A stretch of DNA of 64,000 bases from Acanthosepion esculentum (Eukaryota; Mollusca; Cephalopoda; Sepiida; Sepiidae), in assembly GCA_964036315.1 (NCBI GenBank), contig OZ038496.1, positions 12,680,535 through 12,744,534 on the forward strand. Reading direction: 5' to 3'. Made by a program: the position numbers and the translations under genes. Positions within the stretch are counted from its first letter, which is position 1. Every line of letters begins with the position of its first letter. Shown here piece after piece: positions 43,465 through 54,483 of the stretch. The notes below the pieces were generated by a model. That model did not search any database, was not told the DNA's origin, and worked only from the letters and a program-made list of their open reading frames with translations.

Positions 43465-44725
43465 AAGTATAATCAACTCTGAAGTGTTTAAGCGTCTCAC
43501 ATCGCAGGACCTCCTTTCAGACAAGGTGATGTATTAACGATTATTGATGAATGAATCTGTCAAACGTTAGTTAGAAATAGGGCTGTTGCTTTGGACATCT
43601 CGAAAGTGTTTGACAGGGTTTGTCATACAGGTATTCTTCATAAATTGAAACGTATATTGGAACTGATTCACTCTTTCTTAACAAATAGTGAAATATTTTT
43701 TTAACGACCACACTTCTCGATTATTTTGTACTCATGCAGTTGTCCCCCAGGGCTCTATCCTGGGACATACCCTCATTAATGACCTATTGATGGCATCAGT
43801 TCTCAACGTGGCATCTATGCTGATTGCACAAACGTTTGATCCTGTCTCGGTATTAATTCTGACCAGTTCGATAAGGTCAAATTAGCAGCAGAGCTAAAAA
43901 GTGGCTTATAGTCTGTTGTTAACTGGGGCAAGCAATGACTTTTTAATTGTAACGCCTTCAAAGCAAAAATATTAATTATCTGAGAGAAAGGTTTCTGCCT
44001 CCCATCATCATTGCCGATGGTGACCTCCAGTAGAGGGATTCGTGGCGGCTCCTCGGACTAATATTCTTGGCTGACATTATATTGAATTCGTTTCTAGGTC
44101 TGTGGCTAAGAAATTTGATTGACTGTGACGAGCTAGACAATTTTCTTTCTCCAGAATCTATCTTATATATATCTATAAGTCTATCATTCGTTCATGCTTT
44201 CAATATTGCTGCCAAATATGGTCGATTACTCCTGCTGCATATTTAGCGATTCTTGATGAATTCCAAAAAGAATCAACAGTATTAATTGTCCTGACCTGGC
44301 GTCTTGGTTTCAGCCACTTTCCCACCAACTGGATGTATCTTTGCTGTGCCTTTTCTACAAATACTTACATGGTACCTTTTCAGATGAACCCTTGGCTATG
44401 GTACCTAGAGTTTGTGAATTTAAGCACGGTATTAGATTGGTGGCTAGGTCTCATCAATTCACAGTTGAATTGGCTAGATTGTCTTCTCTCGCACTTCTTG
44501 CTCGTGGAACTCTCTTCCGGTTCCATGTTTTCCAGACAACTTTGATCTTCAAATATTTAAATGCAATGTCAGTCATTATCTATGCCGTCTTCTTGATTAC
44601 TCTTCTATTATTCTCGCTCTTTAATAAAGTTTCTCGTTTTTATTCTCATTATTTCACTCTCAGTAATCATTTGTGTCTTAGTGGCTTTACAGCCTTGCTT
44701 GGGGTGAAATGATTAAAAAACGTAT
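43465..44725 (+). pseudogene. jockey/CR1-like LINE ORF2 (copy L4)
   Basis: In order: a LSDK-type block (43515), AVALDISKVFDRVCHTG (RT motif A region, 43590-43630), a frameshift, VVPQGSILG (43740-43765, RT motif B), then downstream CRIWS...FYKYLHGTFSDE and FKHGIRLVARSHQF (44340-44480), and the shared 3' UTR with TTGGGGTGAAATGATT. The YADD box is not recognisable. About 1.26 kb of ORF2 and UTR, 5'-truncated, with many stops. Encoded a retrotransposon polymerase; now dead. Confidence 0.82.
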
Positions 44726-45119
44726 CAAGTCTTCCAAGAAGTAGGTTTTAAGATTAAATTTTCCAAAAGAGAAATTATAATCTATAATTAGAAGGAAGGT
44801 TGTTATATCACGTATCATGAATACATTATACAATTTAGTATCGGGGATAAGAAAACTGTACACAAGAACCATCACGAAGAAATTACAGCGGTCGGGGTAG
44901 CTACGCCCAACAACTTAAAAATGTGGAAAACACATATGTTAACTTAAGAACTCGTATGATGTTCTTAAATAAGCTCTTCAGACTCAGAATCATGTGGATG
45001 CTATAGATGGCATCCAACTCGGTCAGAAATGTCTAAACTATCATTTATATACAACCCTTTTCTCATATCAATTATTAAAAATGAATTCTAAACGAATTAT
45101 GCTTTTGCTTCATGTTAGT
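44726..45119. other. unassigned DNA
   Basis: No named feature. Confidence 0.4.
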
Positions 45120-45580
45120 CTATATCTCTGAGATGAGGTATTATGATTATTTACATTATTTGAACTGTTATCCTCATCTTCATTGCTATATTCACAAAGT
45201 TTTGGCCTCTATATCTCTGAGATGAGGTATTAAGATTATTCACATTATTTTGACTTATCCTCAACTTCATTGCCATATTCACAAAATTTCGGCCTCTATA
45301 TCTCTGAGATGAGGTATTATGATTATTTACATTATTTGAACTGTTATCCTCATCTTCATAGCTATATTCACAAAGTTTTGGCCTCTATATCTCTGAGATG
45401 AGGTATTAAGATTATTCACATTATTTTGACTTATCCTCATCTTCATTGCCATATTCACAACGTTTCGGCCTCTATATCTCTGAGATATCTCTGAGGTATT
45501 ATCATTATTTACATTATTTGAACTGTTATCCTCATCTTCATTGCCATATTCACAACGTCTCGATCGTTCTACGCTCCGGC
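45120..45580. repeat. about 89-bp tandem repeat derived from the FS arm
   Basis: Five head-to-tail units, each with CTCTGAGATGAGGTATTA, TTACATTATTT, TATCCTCATCTTCATTGC and CAAAGTTTTGGCCTCTATA or similar. The unit is the arm of the foldback SINE composite (compare 60286-60370), so the arm alone was amplified. Confidence 0.9.
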
Positions 45581-45850
45581 TTTTTTCAGATGATTAGAAA
45601 TTCGTACCGAACTCTTTATTTCGTCCACCGGAGTAGATTGTTCTAGTTTCACATGCCATGTCTCTTCCGAGTGTGTCAGTTATTTACTTTCTCTTTAACT
45701 CAACTCGCCAAGTTTTTTTTTTGTTTTCGGGGGGGGGGTCAAAACGGCTATAGCCTGGTATTGAACTCACAGCTCTTTGGATCTAATCAATAGTTCCAAC
45801 CAACGCCTTTAACGACTGGACTATGTGTCCTTGTGAATATGACAGATGAA
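45581..45850 (-). mobile_element. foldback SINE composite FS, half copy
   Basis: Continues the tandem arm with the TTCGTCCACCGGAGTAGATT block and a reverse tRNA-like region (GGACACATAGTCCAGTCGTT near 45811-45832). The second arm is reduced to a short piece at 45838-45880. Confidence 0.65.
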
Positions 45851-46024
45851 GTTGAAGATGACAGTCCGAATAATGGAAATAGTCTATATTTGTTTTTCAT
45901 GAAGTTTTAAATAACTTTTTTTTAACTTCCTTCATTTTTTTTCTTTCTCGTTTCCTCCCCTCTTTTCTGTTACGTTTATGCATATGCATCTAATGGTTTG
46001 TAATTTTCAAAACTTGTGCACTCT

Positions 46025-46115
46025 ACGAGAAATATCGCATATAGACTTATCGAAAGATACATGACCGCCTAAGCGCATATCACGCACGGCATATAACTGA
46101 CTGAGTAAATTACGG
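46025..46115 (+). mobile_element. SINE family 4, 3' fragment
   Basis: Matches the ends of 42500 and 42690 (CGAAAGATACATGACCGCCT, then ATAACTGACTG). Confidence 0.65.
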
Positions 46116-46532
46116 TGTTGGGCGAAATATCTCGAGCACAGCCTATCCTACTTTCAATTTCCTTATCTCCTCTACTAATTTCTTTTTTATATAACTGACC
46201 CATAAACCGTGGTATTTGATGTGTGTAGTATTTACTCATTCCTCATCCTTATTTTTATGTTGGACTCAAGGTACATGCCACACTGCTTTGATTCAAATTC
46301 CAGATCACAGTTTCTGTTATAGAAACCTATAAAATGTGTTTTTGGTACTTCCGGCCTTCCTTACTTTTTTTAAAGCAATTTCAAGTCACTTCAATGTGAC
46401 GCCATTTGCAAGGGTTAAACTTAATTCTTACGTGATTTTTTTAATTTATTATATCGTGCGATGGCGAATCCCGTCAGGGTCGTAGCGGCACCACACGTAC
46501 TGCATATATATATATATGACGTTTGTCTGGTA
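46116..46532. other. unassigned DNA
   Basis: Ends in a short TA tract (46503-46517) next to the ribozyme repeats. Confidence 0.4.
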
Positions 46533-46561
46533 ACGTAACTGTCCGGGTTTCAGTTCTCGGT

Positions 46562-46631
46562 AATGGATGCGCATTGCTGATGAGTCCCAAATATAGGACG
46601 CAACGGCCGTCCAGTGCTTTCTGCATTCTGT
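46562..46631 (+). ncRNA. hammerhead ribozyme motif, copy 1 (core mutated)
   Basis: Stem I GCATTG/CAGTGC (one G-U pair), core CTGATGA at 46577-46583, stem II GTCC/GGAC, then GCAA where the catalytic core needs GAAA (46600-46603), and a GTC cleavage triplet ending at 46611. The A-to-C change in the conserved GAA is expected to abolish cleavage. Confidence 0.8.
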
Positions 46632-46918
46632 TGAGGTTTCTTCTAGACTCGAAGAATTACTAAATTATGATCATCTCAAATCCTCCTAATACTTCCTATC
46701 ACTTGTATATCCTTGCTTGAACCGGCTTCTAATGCTCTGGACTGATAATAGTAGTCGTAGCTCGTGGAGGCACAGTCCTATGGGTAAAAGGGAAACTCGG
46801 ATGAGTTTCACCACGGAATATGTGATCGAGCGGCGCTATATCGAGTCTGAATCGTTACTTCTTCTTGGTACAGTTGGTATTGCCTACTATCGTAACTGTT
46901 CGGGTTTCAATTCTCCGT

Positions 46919-46982
46919 AGTAGATGCGCACTGCTGATGAGTCCCAAATATAGGACGAAACGGCCGTCCAGTGCATTCTACT
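46919..46982 (+). ncRNA. hammerhead ribozyme, type I, copy 2 (core intact)
   Basis: Core CTGATGA (46934-46940), stem II GTCC/GGAC with loop CAAATATA (46941-46956), GAAA (46957-46960), stem III ACGGCCGT, and cleavage triplet GTC (46966-46968). Stem I is GCACTG (46928-46933) with CAGTGC (46969-46974). After a small internal loop (TGC/AT) it continues as AGTAGA with TCTACT. Loop II and the stem I internal loop are placed for the usual tertiary contact. Stem III is self-complementary with no real loop, a feature of hammerheads that act best as dimers. All invariant bases are present, so I predict self-cleavage after 46968. Confidence 0.92.
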
Positions 46983-47010
46983 GAGCTTTCTTCTAGACTC
47001 AATGAATTCC

Positions 47011-47544
47011 CTAATTATTATACATCATTTATATTTTATATACACACTTCACTTATCGATCACTTATGGAGAAATATACTCTATTTAATGTTGGATTGGG
47101 CCCTATTTCTTAGAGAACTGATAGAAGATTGTGATTTTGTTTGGTTTAAGTTCATACATATGTGTTTTTCTTTATCTTAAAAAATTGGTCAATCAAACTT
47201 CGGAAACGTTGGATGACTAATAGAGAAGGTAAAATTCTTTTGTCGATACAGTTTAAGACAACTGTGAAATGCACCAGTACTTTTTTTCTTTTTACTTTTG
47301 CGTTAAAAAAAAAACAAAAAAAACGCCGAATATTCCCATCTGCGTATTTCAGATGGAAGAATATTAATTTTTCATTTTGAAAATTACAGGAAATTTTTTC
47401 TTACATAATATATTCCACAGCATAAATCATGTAAGGAATTTTTCGTATAACGACACGCAAAACATGTACCGCGTTAAAATTTGAACAGACGGAATAATAA
47501 TTTCAAAAATATATCTAGAACTTATCTTCAATGAATATATACAT
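47011..47544. other. unassigned AT-rich DNA
   Basis: No named feature. Confidence 0.4.
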
Positions 47545-47900
47545 ATGTATATAACGGAGGATGTCTGGCTGGCTGTCTGTGTGATACCTTTTTACTCGAC
47601 ATCCAACTAACCGATTTTGACTAAACCTGGCATATACATTGTACAATGTAAGAGATAGGTTTTTAGCGCAAAAAAATCGAGAATTTTAAAAAAATCAATA
47701 ATCGATAGAGCCGATCAAAAAATCGATAAATTCATCTTTTTTCCTCTTATTTCGTTCCTAATTGGTATGTAGGTTACTTACATCATGACAAGGTCAACGA
47801 TAACTCATTTTTATTCCAACGCCACTGCGTTTAGCGGGAAATCGCAAAAAAAGAAAAATTGATTTCAGCATAAATTTAAACTTAAACTAAAACTGAAAAC
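47545..47900 (+). repeat. possible transposon head (GGAGGATGTCTGGCTGGCTG)
   Basis: The TAACGGAGGATGTCTGGCTG... start with CTGTCTGTGTGATACC, followed by a 'CTAACCGATTTTGACTAAAC' motif, resembles the conserved head of widespread invertebrate non-coding transposons. Its end is not visible here. Confidence 0.35.
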
Positions 47901-48279
47901 TCCCTCAATTTTTAAACAGTCTAATACAAACTTCACTCAGTTGTAGCCAACAATAAGGTGATTGTTTAACAGGCGTTACTGAATTCGAAAGAATATGAGA
48001 TAAAACAAACATTATTAAGTTGAGAGAACACTAAAAGAAAACGAATTAAGTATATAGAAGATAGCGAAATTACATACGACAATAGAGTTAATTGCAAAGA
48101 GAATCTTTTAATCCTTCAGAAAATATAAACAATGTAACATAAAAGATACTTAAGTATCGATGTAAGCAATTTGATAGCGCTACTCCTGTCAACTTTTTGG
48201 AGATATTTAATTTTAATGATTCAGAAACAGAATTTTTTCTTCCAGGAGACTATAGTTAATTTTAAAGAAACCAATCCTA
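47901..48279. other. unassigned DNA
   Basis: No named feature. Confidence 0.4.
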
Positions 48280-48515
48280 CATTATTTACATTATTTAGAC
48301 TATTGTCCTCATCTTTGTCGCCATATTTATTACAAAGTTTCGGCCTTTCAGTATCTGTTTATATTTCTGAGATGAGGTATTATGTACACTATTTACATTA
48401 TTCGGACTATTGTCCTCATCTTTGTCGCCATATTTATTACATTGTTTCGGCCTTTCAGTATCTGTCTATATTTCTGAGACGAGGTATTATGTACACTATT
48501 TACATTATTTACATC
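48280..48515. repeat. FS-arm tandem repeat, about 2.5 units
   Basis: Units of about 115 bases with TTGTCGCCATATTTATTACA, TTTCGGCCTTTCAGTATCTG and TATTTCTGAGATGAGGTATT. Same family as 45120-45580. Confidence 0.88.
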
Positions 48516-48530
48516 CTTCACTACAAATCG

Positions 48531-48602
48531 ACTATGGTGAGATTCGAACTCAGGTCTCCTGGTCAGAAGACGAACGTTCTAACCACTCGGCCACAAGTGT
48601 TA
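48531..48602 (-). mobile_element. tRNA-like SINE head
   Basis: The reverse strand reads TGTGGCCGAGTGGTTAGAAC (A-box region) and GAGTTCGAATCTCACC (B-box region) with about 30 bases between. The acceptor ends do not pair, so this is not a tRNA gene. It is close to family 1 at 292. Confidence 0.65.
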
Positions 48603-48759
48603 AATAACAGCAAGTCCTTCATTCTACATCTCTTAATTCGGTTTGAAGTGCTAACATCTGCTGATAAAGAAGAATGTTTAACTCGTAAATTGTCATTTCT
48701 TAACTCATCTGGAGTATTTTTGCCTTACTTTCCTGTTGAGTGATATGCATATAACACCC

Positions 48760-50660
48760 TCCAGGTTTTCTGTTATCTAAACTGGACCCGCACAAAGCAT
48801 GTGGATCTGATGTTGTCTCTGCATAGTTCGTAATATATGTGCTCCTGAATTAGCGCCTGTTCTCTCTAAACTCTACAATAAATGGCTGGCTGATTCTTGC
48901 TTGCAGGCTTGTTGGAAATCCTCTTCTGTAGTTCGTCTTTAAAACCCCAGATGTGCCGTCTGATGCTTCCATCTATCGACGTAACAGTATTCTACCATTT
49001 CTGATAAAGTAAAAGAGCACATCATCAACTCAGAATTGGTTAAGCATCTCCCATCGCAGATTCTTCTTCTCTGATAAGCACTATGGCTTTCAATTCTCTA
49101 GGTCTTGTTTTAACGCTTATTACTGAAAGAGCACCTCAAGCTTCAGATAGGAATTGTGAATCTCGGCCCATTGACTTGTACATCTTGAAGGCATTTGACA
49201 GAGTTTGGCGTACAGGACGTCTTCACAAGTTGAAAGGTCCTGGTATTTCTGGACGAATCTTTCAACTGATTTAGTCGTTCTTATCAAGTCGCGAAATGAA
49301 AGTTATCTTGAATGGCCACTCTTCTAGATCTTTTTGTATAAATGCAGGTTTCCCCCAGGGCTCTCTCCTTGGACCTACGCTGTTCCTAATTTTCATCACT
49401 TTCCTTCCTAATGCCATCGGCTCTGAACTAGGTTATCTCTACTGATGATAAAACTATTTACTCCTGTCTTAATAGTAATTCTGATCAGTTCAATAAGTCA
49501 GCTGATCTAAAAAGTGACCGACAATCTACTGTTAACTGGGGCAACAAATGGCTTGTTAATTTTAAGGTCTCAAAAAGAATACTGTTTTCTATTAATCATC
49601 TGAGACACTCCTTTCGGCCTTCCACCAGCATGGCTGATGCTAACCTCCAGGAAAGTGACTCGTTGTGTCTTCTAGAGTAAACATTTTCTGCTGATATGAA
49701 GGGGAAATATTATATTGAATCCACTGTTATATCTGCTGTTAAGAAATTTGGTTTAATGTCGTGATAGACAATTTCTAGATTCTATCTTACATATTTATAA
49801 GTACACCATCCATCCACTCTTTGAATATTTCTGTGATATATAGCCTAGTGTTTTTTGCTATACATTTAGGGATTCCTGATAAAATACAAGGAATTATCTG
49901 CAATGTTAATAGTCTTGACCTGGCATCTCGCATTCGATCACTATACGCCTTTTCTATAAATACTTTCATGGTAATTGTTCTGATGAAATGTCCTCTATGG
50001 TGTTCATTGTAAATATCCATTAGGGTTTCATTTTTAAATATTGTTATTTTTATCTTGCCTCAGACAAATTGTACGTTACGTATGGGAACTACTTAGGACT
50101 ACATAGAGACTTAGAGGTATTACGGTAGCTGTAGTTAGAATGCTAAGTAAGAATGTGTTGTTTTGGTTTAAGGAATACTATAGTATGTTTGCGTCAGTAA
50201 TCGTGGCTAGGCAAGTTTAAGATAAGACAGATTGAAAACCAGCCTTCTCTTATCCCTCTTTTTGGCCTTGTGCCACCACATTTTTGTATTATTCAAAATA
50301 AATATTACTTTTCTCTATGATATGTAGACTTCTCAAATTTAAGCGCAGTACTAGATTGACAACAAGATGTCATCAATTTACAGATGACTTGGCTAGATGG
50401 AGTCGTAAGTTCTATGTTAACAGTTTCTTCACTCTCAGTTCTCTCTGGTGGAACTTTCTTTCGATTTCTTGTTTCCATGTCAACTTTGTATTTCAAAAAT
50501 TTAAATGCAATGTGAGTCCTTATCTTCAGTCTTCTTAATTCTTTTCTTTTATTGTCCTTTCTCCATAATCGTGTTTTTCTCTTAATCTCTTTTAAAACTC
50601 ACTAACCTCAAGCGTTTTAGTGGCTTTATTACCTTGCTTGGGACGAAAGAATTACTTAAA
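48760..50660 (+). pseudogene. jockey/CR1-like LINE ORF2 (copy L5, longest)
   Basis: In order: LDPHKACGSDVVS (early RT motif, near 48785), a TPDVPSDASIYRR.SILPF block (48940-49000), DLYILKAFDRVWRTG (49170-49215, motif A), FPQGSLLGPTLF (49351-49386, motif B), ISTDDKTIY (49435-49460, where YADD has become STDD), a WGNKWLVNF block (49538-49560), then YIYKYTIHP-like and FKRSTRLTTRCHQF (50335-50380), and the 3' UTR. Frameshifts and stops throughout. A 313-base insert sits at 50000-50312. 5' truncated; endonuclease domain absent. Confidence 0.87.
50000..50312. mobile_element. short insertion with CTCTATG target duplication
   Basis: CTCTATG occurs at 49993-49999 and 50313-50319. Omitting the insert plus one duplicate rejoins the LINE frame without a gap (MSSM before, ICRLLKFKRSTRL after). 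The insert has GGCCTTGTGCCACCAC and an AATAAATATT signal near its end, and no coding. It may be a solo LTR, although its ends are not a clean TG...CA. Confidence 0.75.
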
Positions 50661-51043
50661 TACTGACGTAACTTTTTGACAGTACGAAGAGGATTATCTT
50701 TCTTTGGATATTTTTACTGTAAATGATATAATGGGAGAATTATTCCTTCCATAGGACAAAAGTTGATTGTACTGATTGCCAAAAGGGAGAAATTTATGTG
50801 CCAGTGTTTTGATTGCTATATCCCGTAAATCCATTCAATGAAATATAAAGCTGACGCCTAAATCTATTTTGTCAATCAATGTTAAGATTAGCTCTCCTTA
50901 GAGAAAGAATGTATGTAAAAACGAAATACAGTAGAAAGAGTTAGCGAATAGAAGAAATAATAAAGAAAAATGCTGATATAGGAATGAAAGGCTCAAGAGT
51001 CCGTCAAGGTAGAGGATTAATAAAGGAGATGTTTGATGTGACT
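50661..51043. other. unassigned DNA
   Basis: No named feature. Confidence 0.4.
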
Positions 51044-51373
51044 CTAAAAGGGGGAAAATGATTGGAAAATTATTATTAGCATAAGGGGTGAGTAATTATA
51101 ACAAATAACGCTTGAAACGAAGAAATTAAGATTGTAGTGTTCGGGGAAAACATCAACGCGGCCATTTGTTCCGCAAATATCGGTTCTGCGTGGAAGCTCG
51201 GCTTTACAAATGGAACACCGGGGGTAATGACGGTGATTCGACTCTGCGGGTGTGGCATGACTTGTCTTGGCTGTAAATTTCGCGGCTGGCGTAAATATGG
51301 AATGTAATTCATCTGAAAATGTGTTATTGGAACATTCTCTTGGAAAAAGGTCGCAGAGAAGAACATAATTCAC
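51044..51373 (-). other. unassigned 109-codon frame, possibly a relic exon
   Basis: The reverse strand is more GC-rich than its surroundings. It has a splice-acceptor-like TTTTCAG at about 51314-51320 and then a frame containing YPRCSICKAELPRR, a CXXC motif that might be the end of a zinc-binding (RING-like) domain. A second, overlapping frame is also open. With one CXXC pair and no neighbouring exon I do not claim a gene. Confidence 0.3.
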
Positions 51374-51469
51374 CCGCCTAAAACATTCCGTAAACGATTT
51401 TTAACTGGAATGGTTGGAAAACCACTATGACGGAAGTCTCAGTTAATTTCTACGGCTGCAGAATGTGTC

Positions 51470-52060
51470 GAACATTTTTATTACATTACATACATGATTT
51501 ACACGATTCGGACTCTTATCCCCATCTTCACTGTCATATTTACAACGTTTCAGCCGTTGTCCGCTCCGGCATTCTTCAAGTGATTGGAAATTCGAACCGA
51601 ACCCATTATTTCGTCCACCGGCGTAGATTGTTCTAGTTCTACGTGCCATGCCTCTTCTGGATGTCTCAGTTATTTCCCTTTAACTCAACTCTCCAAGTTT
51701 CGTTCACCAATCTTTGGCTCTAGTCACTTGATCGAACCAATATCTTTATCCACTGAGCCATGTGTCCTTGGAGACGTAGAACTAGAATAGTCTACACCGT
51801 TGGACGAAATAAAGGATTCGATTCGAAATTCCAATCACCTGAGGGAGGCCGGAGCGTACAACGGCCGAAATCTTGGGAAAATGGAAATGAAGATGAGTGT
51901 AATATCCGAATAATGTAAATCATGTAAGTAATCAAGATACCTCATCTCAGAAATATAGAGGCTGAAACGTTGTGAGTATAGCAATGAAGATGAGGATAAC
52001 AGTCCGAATAATGGAAATCATGTAAGTAATCATGATGCCTCATCTCAGGGATATAGACAG
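51470..52060 (-). mobile_element. foldback SINE composite FS, copy 2
   Basis: Left arm about 51474-51650, right arm about 51775-51920 (inverted; landmarks GTCCGCTCCGGCATTCTTCA and its inverse, AACGTTTCAGCCGTTG), with a reverse tRNA-like block near 51715-51770 (GGACACATGGCTCAGTGGAT). The right arm is followed by another arm-derived direct piece (51925-52055) ending in ATATAGACAG. Confidence 0.75.
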
Positions 52061-52415
52061 ATATTTTTCTTGCATCTTTAGCTATGGCTCGTACTTATGA
52101 CTTCCATGTGAGTCTGGAATGATCTTGATTTCTGTCAATGGGATGAATGGTAGAACTATGGGAAACGAAGAAGGGAGAAGAAAATAAAGCGTTTTATTAA
52201 ATTGAGATGACATATGCGAAGAATATGAAAATAATGAAAAGAAATAAAAGGGAAGATGGAGAGTTAGAAGTTGAAGTAAAGAGCGTCAAGTCTGAAAGGA
52301 AATAAAGGATAATGCACGAATAAGAAGGTGGGATGACGAGAAGAAAGAGGAAAAAGAAGATATAATGAGAGAAAATAAGAAGATGGAAAAATGAAAGAAG
52401 AAGAAGAATGAGATT
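52061..52415. other. purine-rich unassigned DNA
   Basis: GA-rich sequence leading into the GAA tract; no gene. Confidence 0.5.
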
Positions 52416-52496
52416 AGGAAGAGGAAGAAGAAGAAGAAGAAGAAGAAGAAGAAGAAGAAGAAGAAGAAGAAGAAGAAGAAGAAGAAGAAGAAGAAT
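52416..52496. repeat. (GAA)n microsatellite
   Basis: About 26 GAA trinucleotides with one AGG interruption near the start. Long GAA tracts are known to form triplex structures. Confidence 0.98.
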
Positions 52497-52599
52497 GGTA
52501 TCTCAAATAAGAAAGGGTAGAAAAAATTAGAATGCGTACAAACAAAGATGATGAAGAGGAGGTGGAGGATAAATATGCCGCTGAGAATTGGGAATGGTA

Positions 52600-52930
52600 C
52601 AGCAAAACTCTGCTTGACAAACTCTCTGCCTCCGGGCGAAGAGGAACTCAGACGAGGCGATGCCTACGGTCAGAGTCTCATCTGGAGATGTAGACAGCCA
52701 CTCGACCCCGTGTATGATGGATCTACAGAGAATTTTTGTCCGAGCGTACGCGCTATGAAACTCCCAAGTTAAACAAGCCTTGTGTCACATCTCGCTCCGT
52801 ACAAAGCTCTGGTAGATACCGAGGTAGACAGCCACCCAATCCCGTGTATACGGGGTCTACTGGAAATATTTGTCCGGGCGTAGGCACTTGGAAAGTCGCA
52901 AGTTAAACCGGCCTTCTGTTACATTCCGCT
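52600..52930 (+). repeat. 198-bp family repeat, second locus (two units)
   Basis: Inverse orientation relative to 31722-32115. Shared blocks are TCTGCCTCCGGGCG, GGTCAGAGTCTCATCTGG-like, CGACCCCGTGTAT and CTTGTGTCACATCTCGCTC-like. Units at about 52612-52795 and 52800-52930. Confidence 0.65.
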
Positions 52931-53047
52931 CTGTAGGAACCTCGTGTAAATAACCAGAATTGGTAATGGTTGATCATCAGAAAGATAAACGGAGGAAATA
53001 AGGAGGTGGGAAAAAAGAAGGAGAAACGAAGCGAGAAAGTGGATATT

Positions 53048-53048
<1 letters not shown>

Positions 53049-53094
<46 letters not shown>
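53049..53094. repeat. (AAT)n microsatellite
   Basis: About 15 AAT trinucleotides. Confidence 0.98.
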
Positions 53095-53096
<2 letters not shown>

Positions 53097-53236
53097 GGAC
53101 TACACAATACCCACAGACAGAACAATCAAAGCTACTCGCCCAGACATCGTTATTAGAGACCGCATGAAAAAAAGCCTCATTATTGATATAGCAGTCCCTA
53201 CGTCAAACGGGTCTATCTATTCCATTCGGAGATGAA

Positions 53237-53552
53237 TTCTCCTTCTCGTAATTTCGCAAACACGTTTTTTCAGCCCGTACGCCTGTACGAGACTCTTGTA
53301 TTTTTCGCAAACACGTCTTTTCAGACCTTAGACCTGGACAAAACTCTTGTATTTTTCGCGAACACGCCTTTTCAGCCCATAGGCCTGGACGAGATTCTTG
53401 TATTTTTCGCAAACACGTCTTTTCGGGCCGTAGACCTGGTCAAAACTCTTGTATTTTTCGCGAACACGTCTTTTCAGCCCATAGGCCTGAACCAGATTCT
53501 TGGATTTTTCGCAAAAACGTCTTTTCGGCCGTAGGCCTGGACGAGACTGACT
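53237..53552. repeat. 51-bp minisatellite
   Basis: About six units of 51 bases with TATTTTTCGCAAACACGTCT and GGCCTGGACGAGA. 51 is a multiple of 3, so open frames exist on both strands (17-residue periodic peptides such as LVFFANTSFQ). Codon-level conservation across units is not evident, so I treat it as non-coding. Confidence 0.92.
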
Positions 53553-53924
53553 TTTTCGTTTCACTATTCGTTCCTTTTTTTTCTTGTCACATGGACAATT
53601 TTCAAATACGAACTTTTTCCCATTATGGGCAAAATGATGTCATTGACACCCACTCTCTCTCTTCTGCAGTGTCAGAGAAAGTTTATTTTAAAGTGTTTCA
53701 ACTTCTCCTATCTAGAAGCTATCCGTGTAAATCATGCTGTCAACACGTTGATCAAAAGAGAAGGAAAGGGTACAGAATGGTTAATCTTTGTCGCCACTAA
53801 GTCTACCTATTTCTTTGGGATTACCGTCTTTACGTTTCTGCACGTCCTGGGCTCTTTATTTTAGAATGCTTCTAAAATATAAGTAATGGTACAGTTTTTA
53901 TAATAAATTTAGATGGGAGTTCGT

Positions 53925-53928
<4 letters not shown>
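53553..53928. other. unassigned DNA
   Basis: Two overlapping frames of about 70-80 codons with no domain. Confidence 0.4.

Positions 53929-54011
<83 letters not shown>
53929..54011. repeat. (TA)n microsatellite, two blocks
   Basis: TA runs separated by a single CA. Confidence 0.98.
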
Positions 54012-54015
<4 letters not shown>

Positions 54016-54067
54016 ACAATATACTTTTAAAGTATGCTATATTTACGGGATAAAGTGCTCACTATCA

Positions 54068-54160
54068 AAAATAGAGCGTATGTAAATATAAAAGTGGACA
54101 GTGACGTCAACCCTGAGAGCCGACAGAAGGTTTCATGGTAAACATAATGATCAGACCATT
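54068..54160 (+). repeat. dispersed repeat D1, tail segment, second copy
   Basis: Match to 1130-1222 (AATAGAGCG, GTAAATATAAAAGTGGACA, GGTTTCATG, GATCAGACCATTA). Confidence 0.65.
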
Positions 54161-54187
54161 ACCTGATGATTGCGTTTAGTATGTACA

Positions 54188-54191
<4 letters not shown>

Positions 54192-54246
<55 letters not shown>
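54192..54246. repeat. (TA)n microsatellite
   Basis: TA run. Confidence 0.98.
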
Positions 54247-54248
<2 letters not shown>

Positions 54249-54483
54249 CTCACATATACATATATATTTTGCCCGTATATACCAATATTTTGCTCATATA
54301 TGCAAATATTTGGTGAAATGTCTGATTGCTTTCCCAAGTTTTAGTGAAGGTAACTCGAATTTTGTAACTTTGAACCAGTCTTGTTTAGTTTACTTCAAAA
54401 GTTACAAACTTCGAGATACTTTCACGATTCCTCGCTTTTTGATTTTCCCTGAATCAAAAGTCTTGAAACAAAGCATTGATTGG

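Larger units (their letters stand above)
46533..47010 (+). mobile_element. hammerhead-bearing dimeric retroelement (retrozyme or Penelope terminal repeats)
   Basis: Two direct repeats (about 46533-46665 and 46890-47010) are offset by exactly 357 bases over the aligned core, and each contains a type I hammerhead. Cleavage at both sites would release a 357-base unit, 46612-46968. Small non-coding retrozymes and the terminal repeats of Penelope-like elements are the known carriers of such tandem hammerheads in animals. No reverse transcriptase lies next to it, so it is non-autonomous or a remnant. The unit interior has no long frame. Confidence 0.82.
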
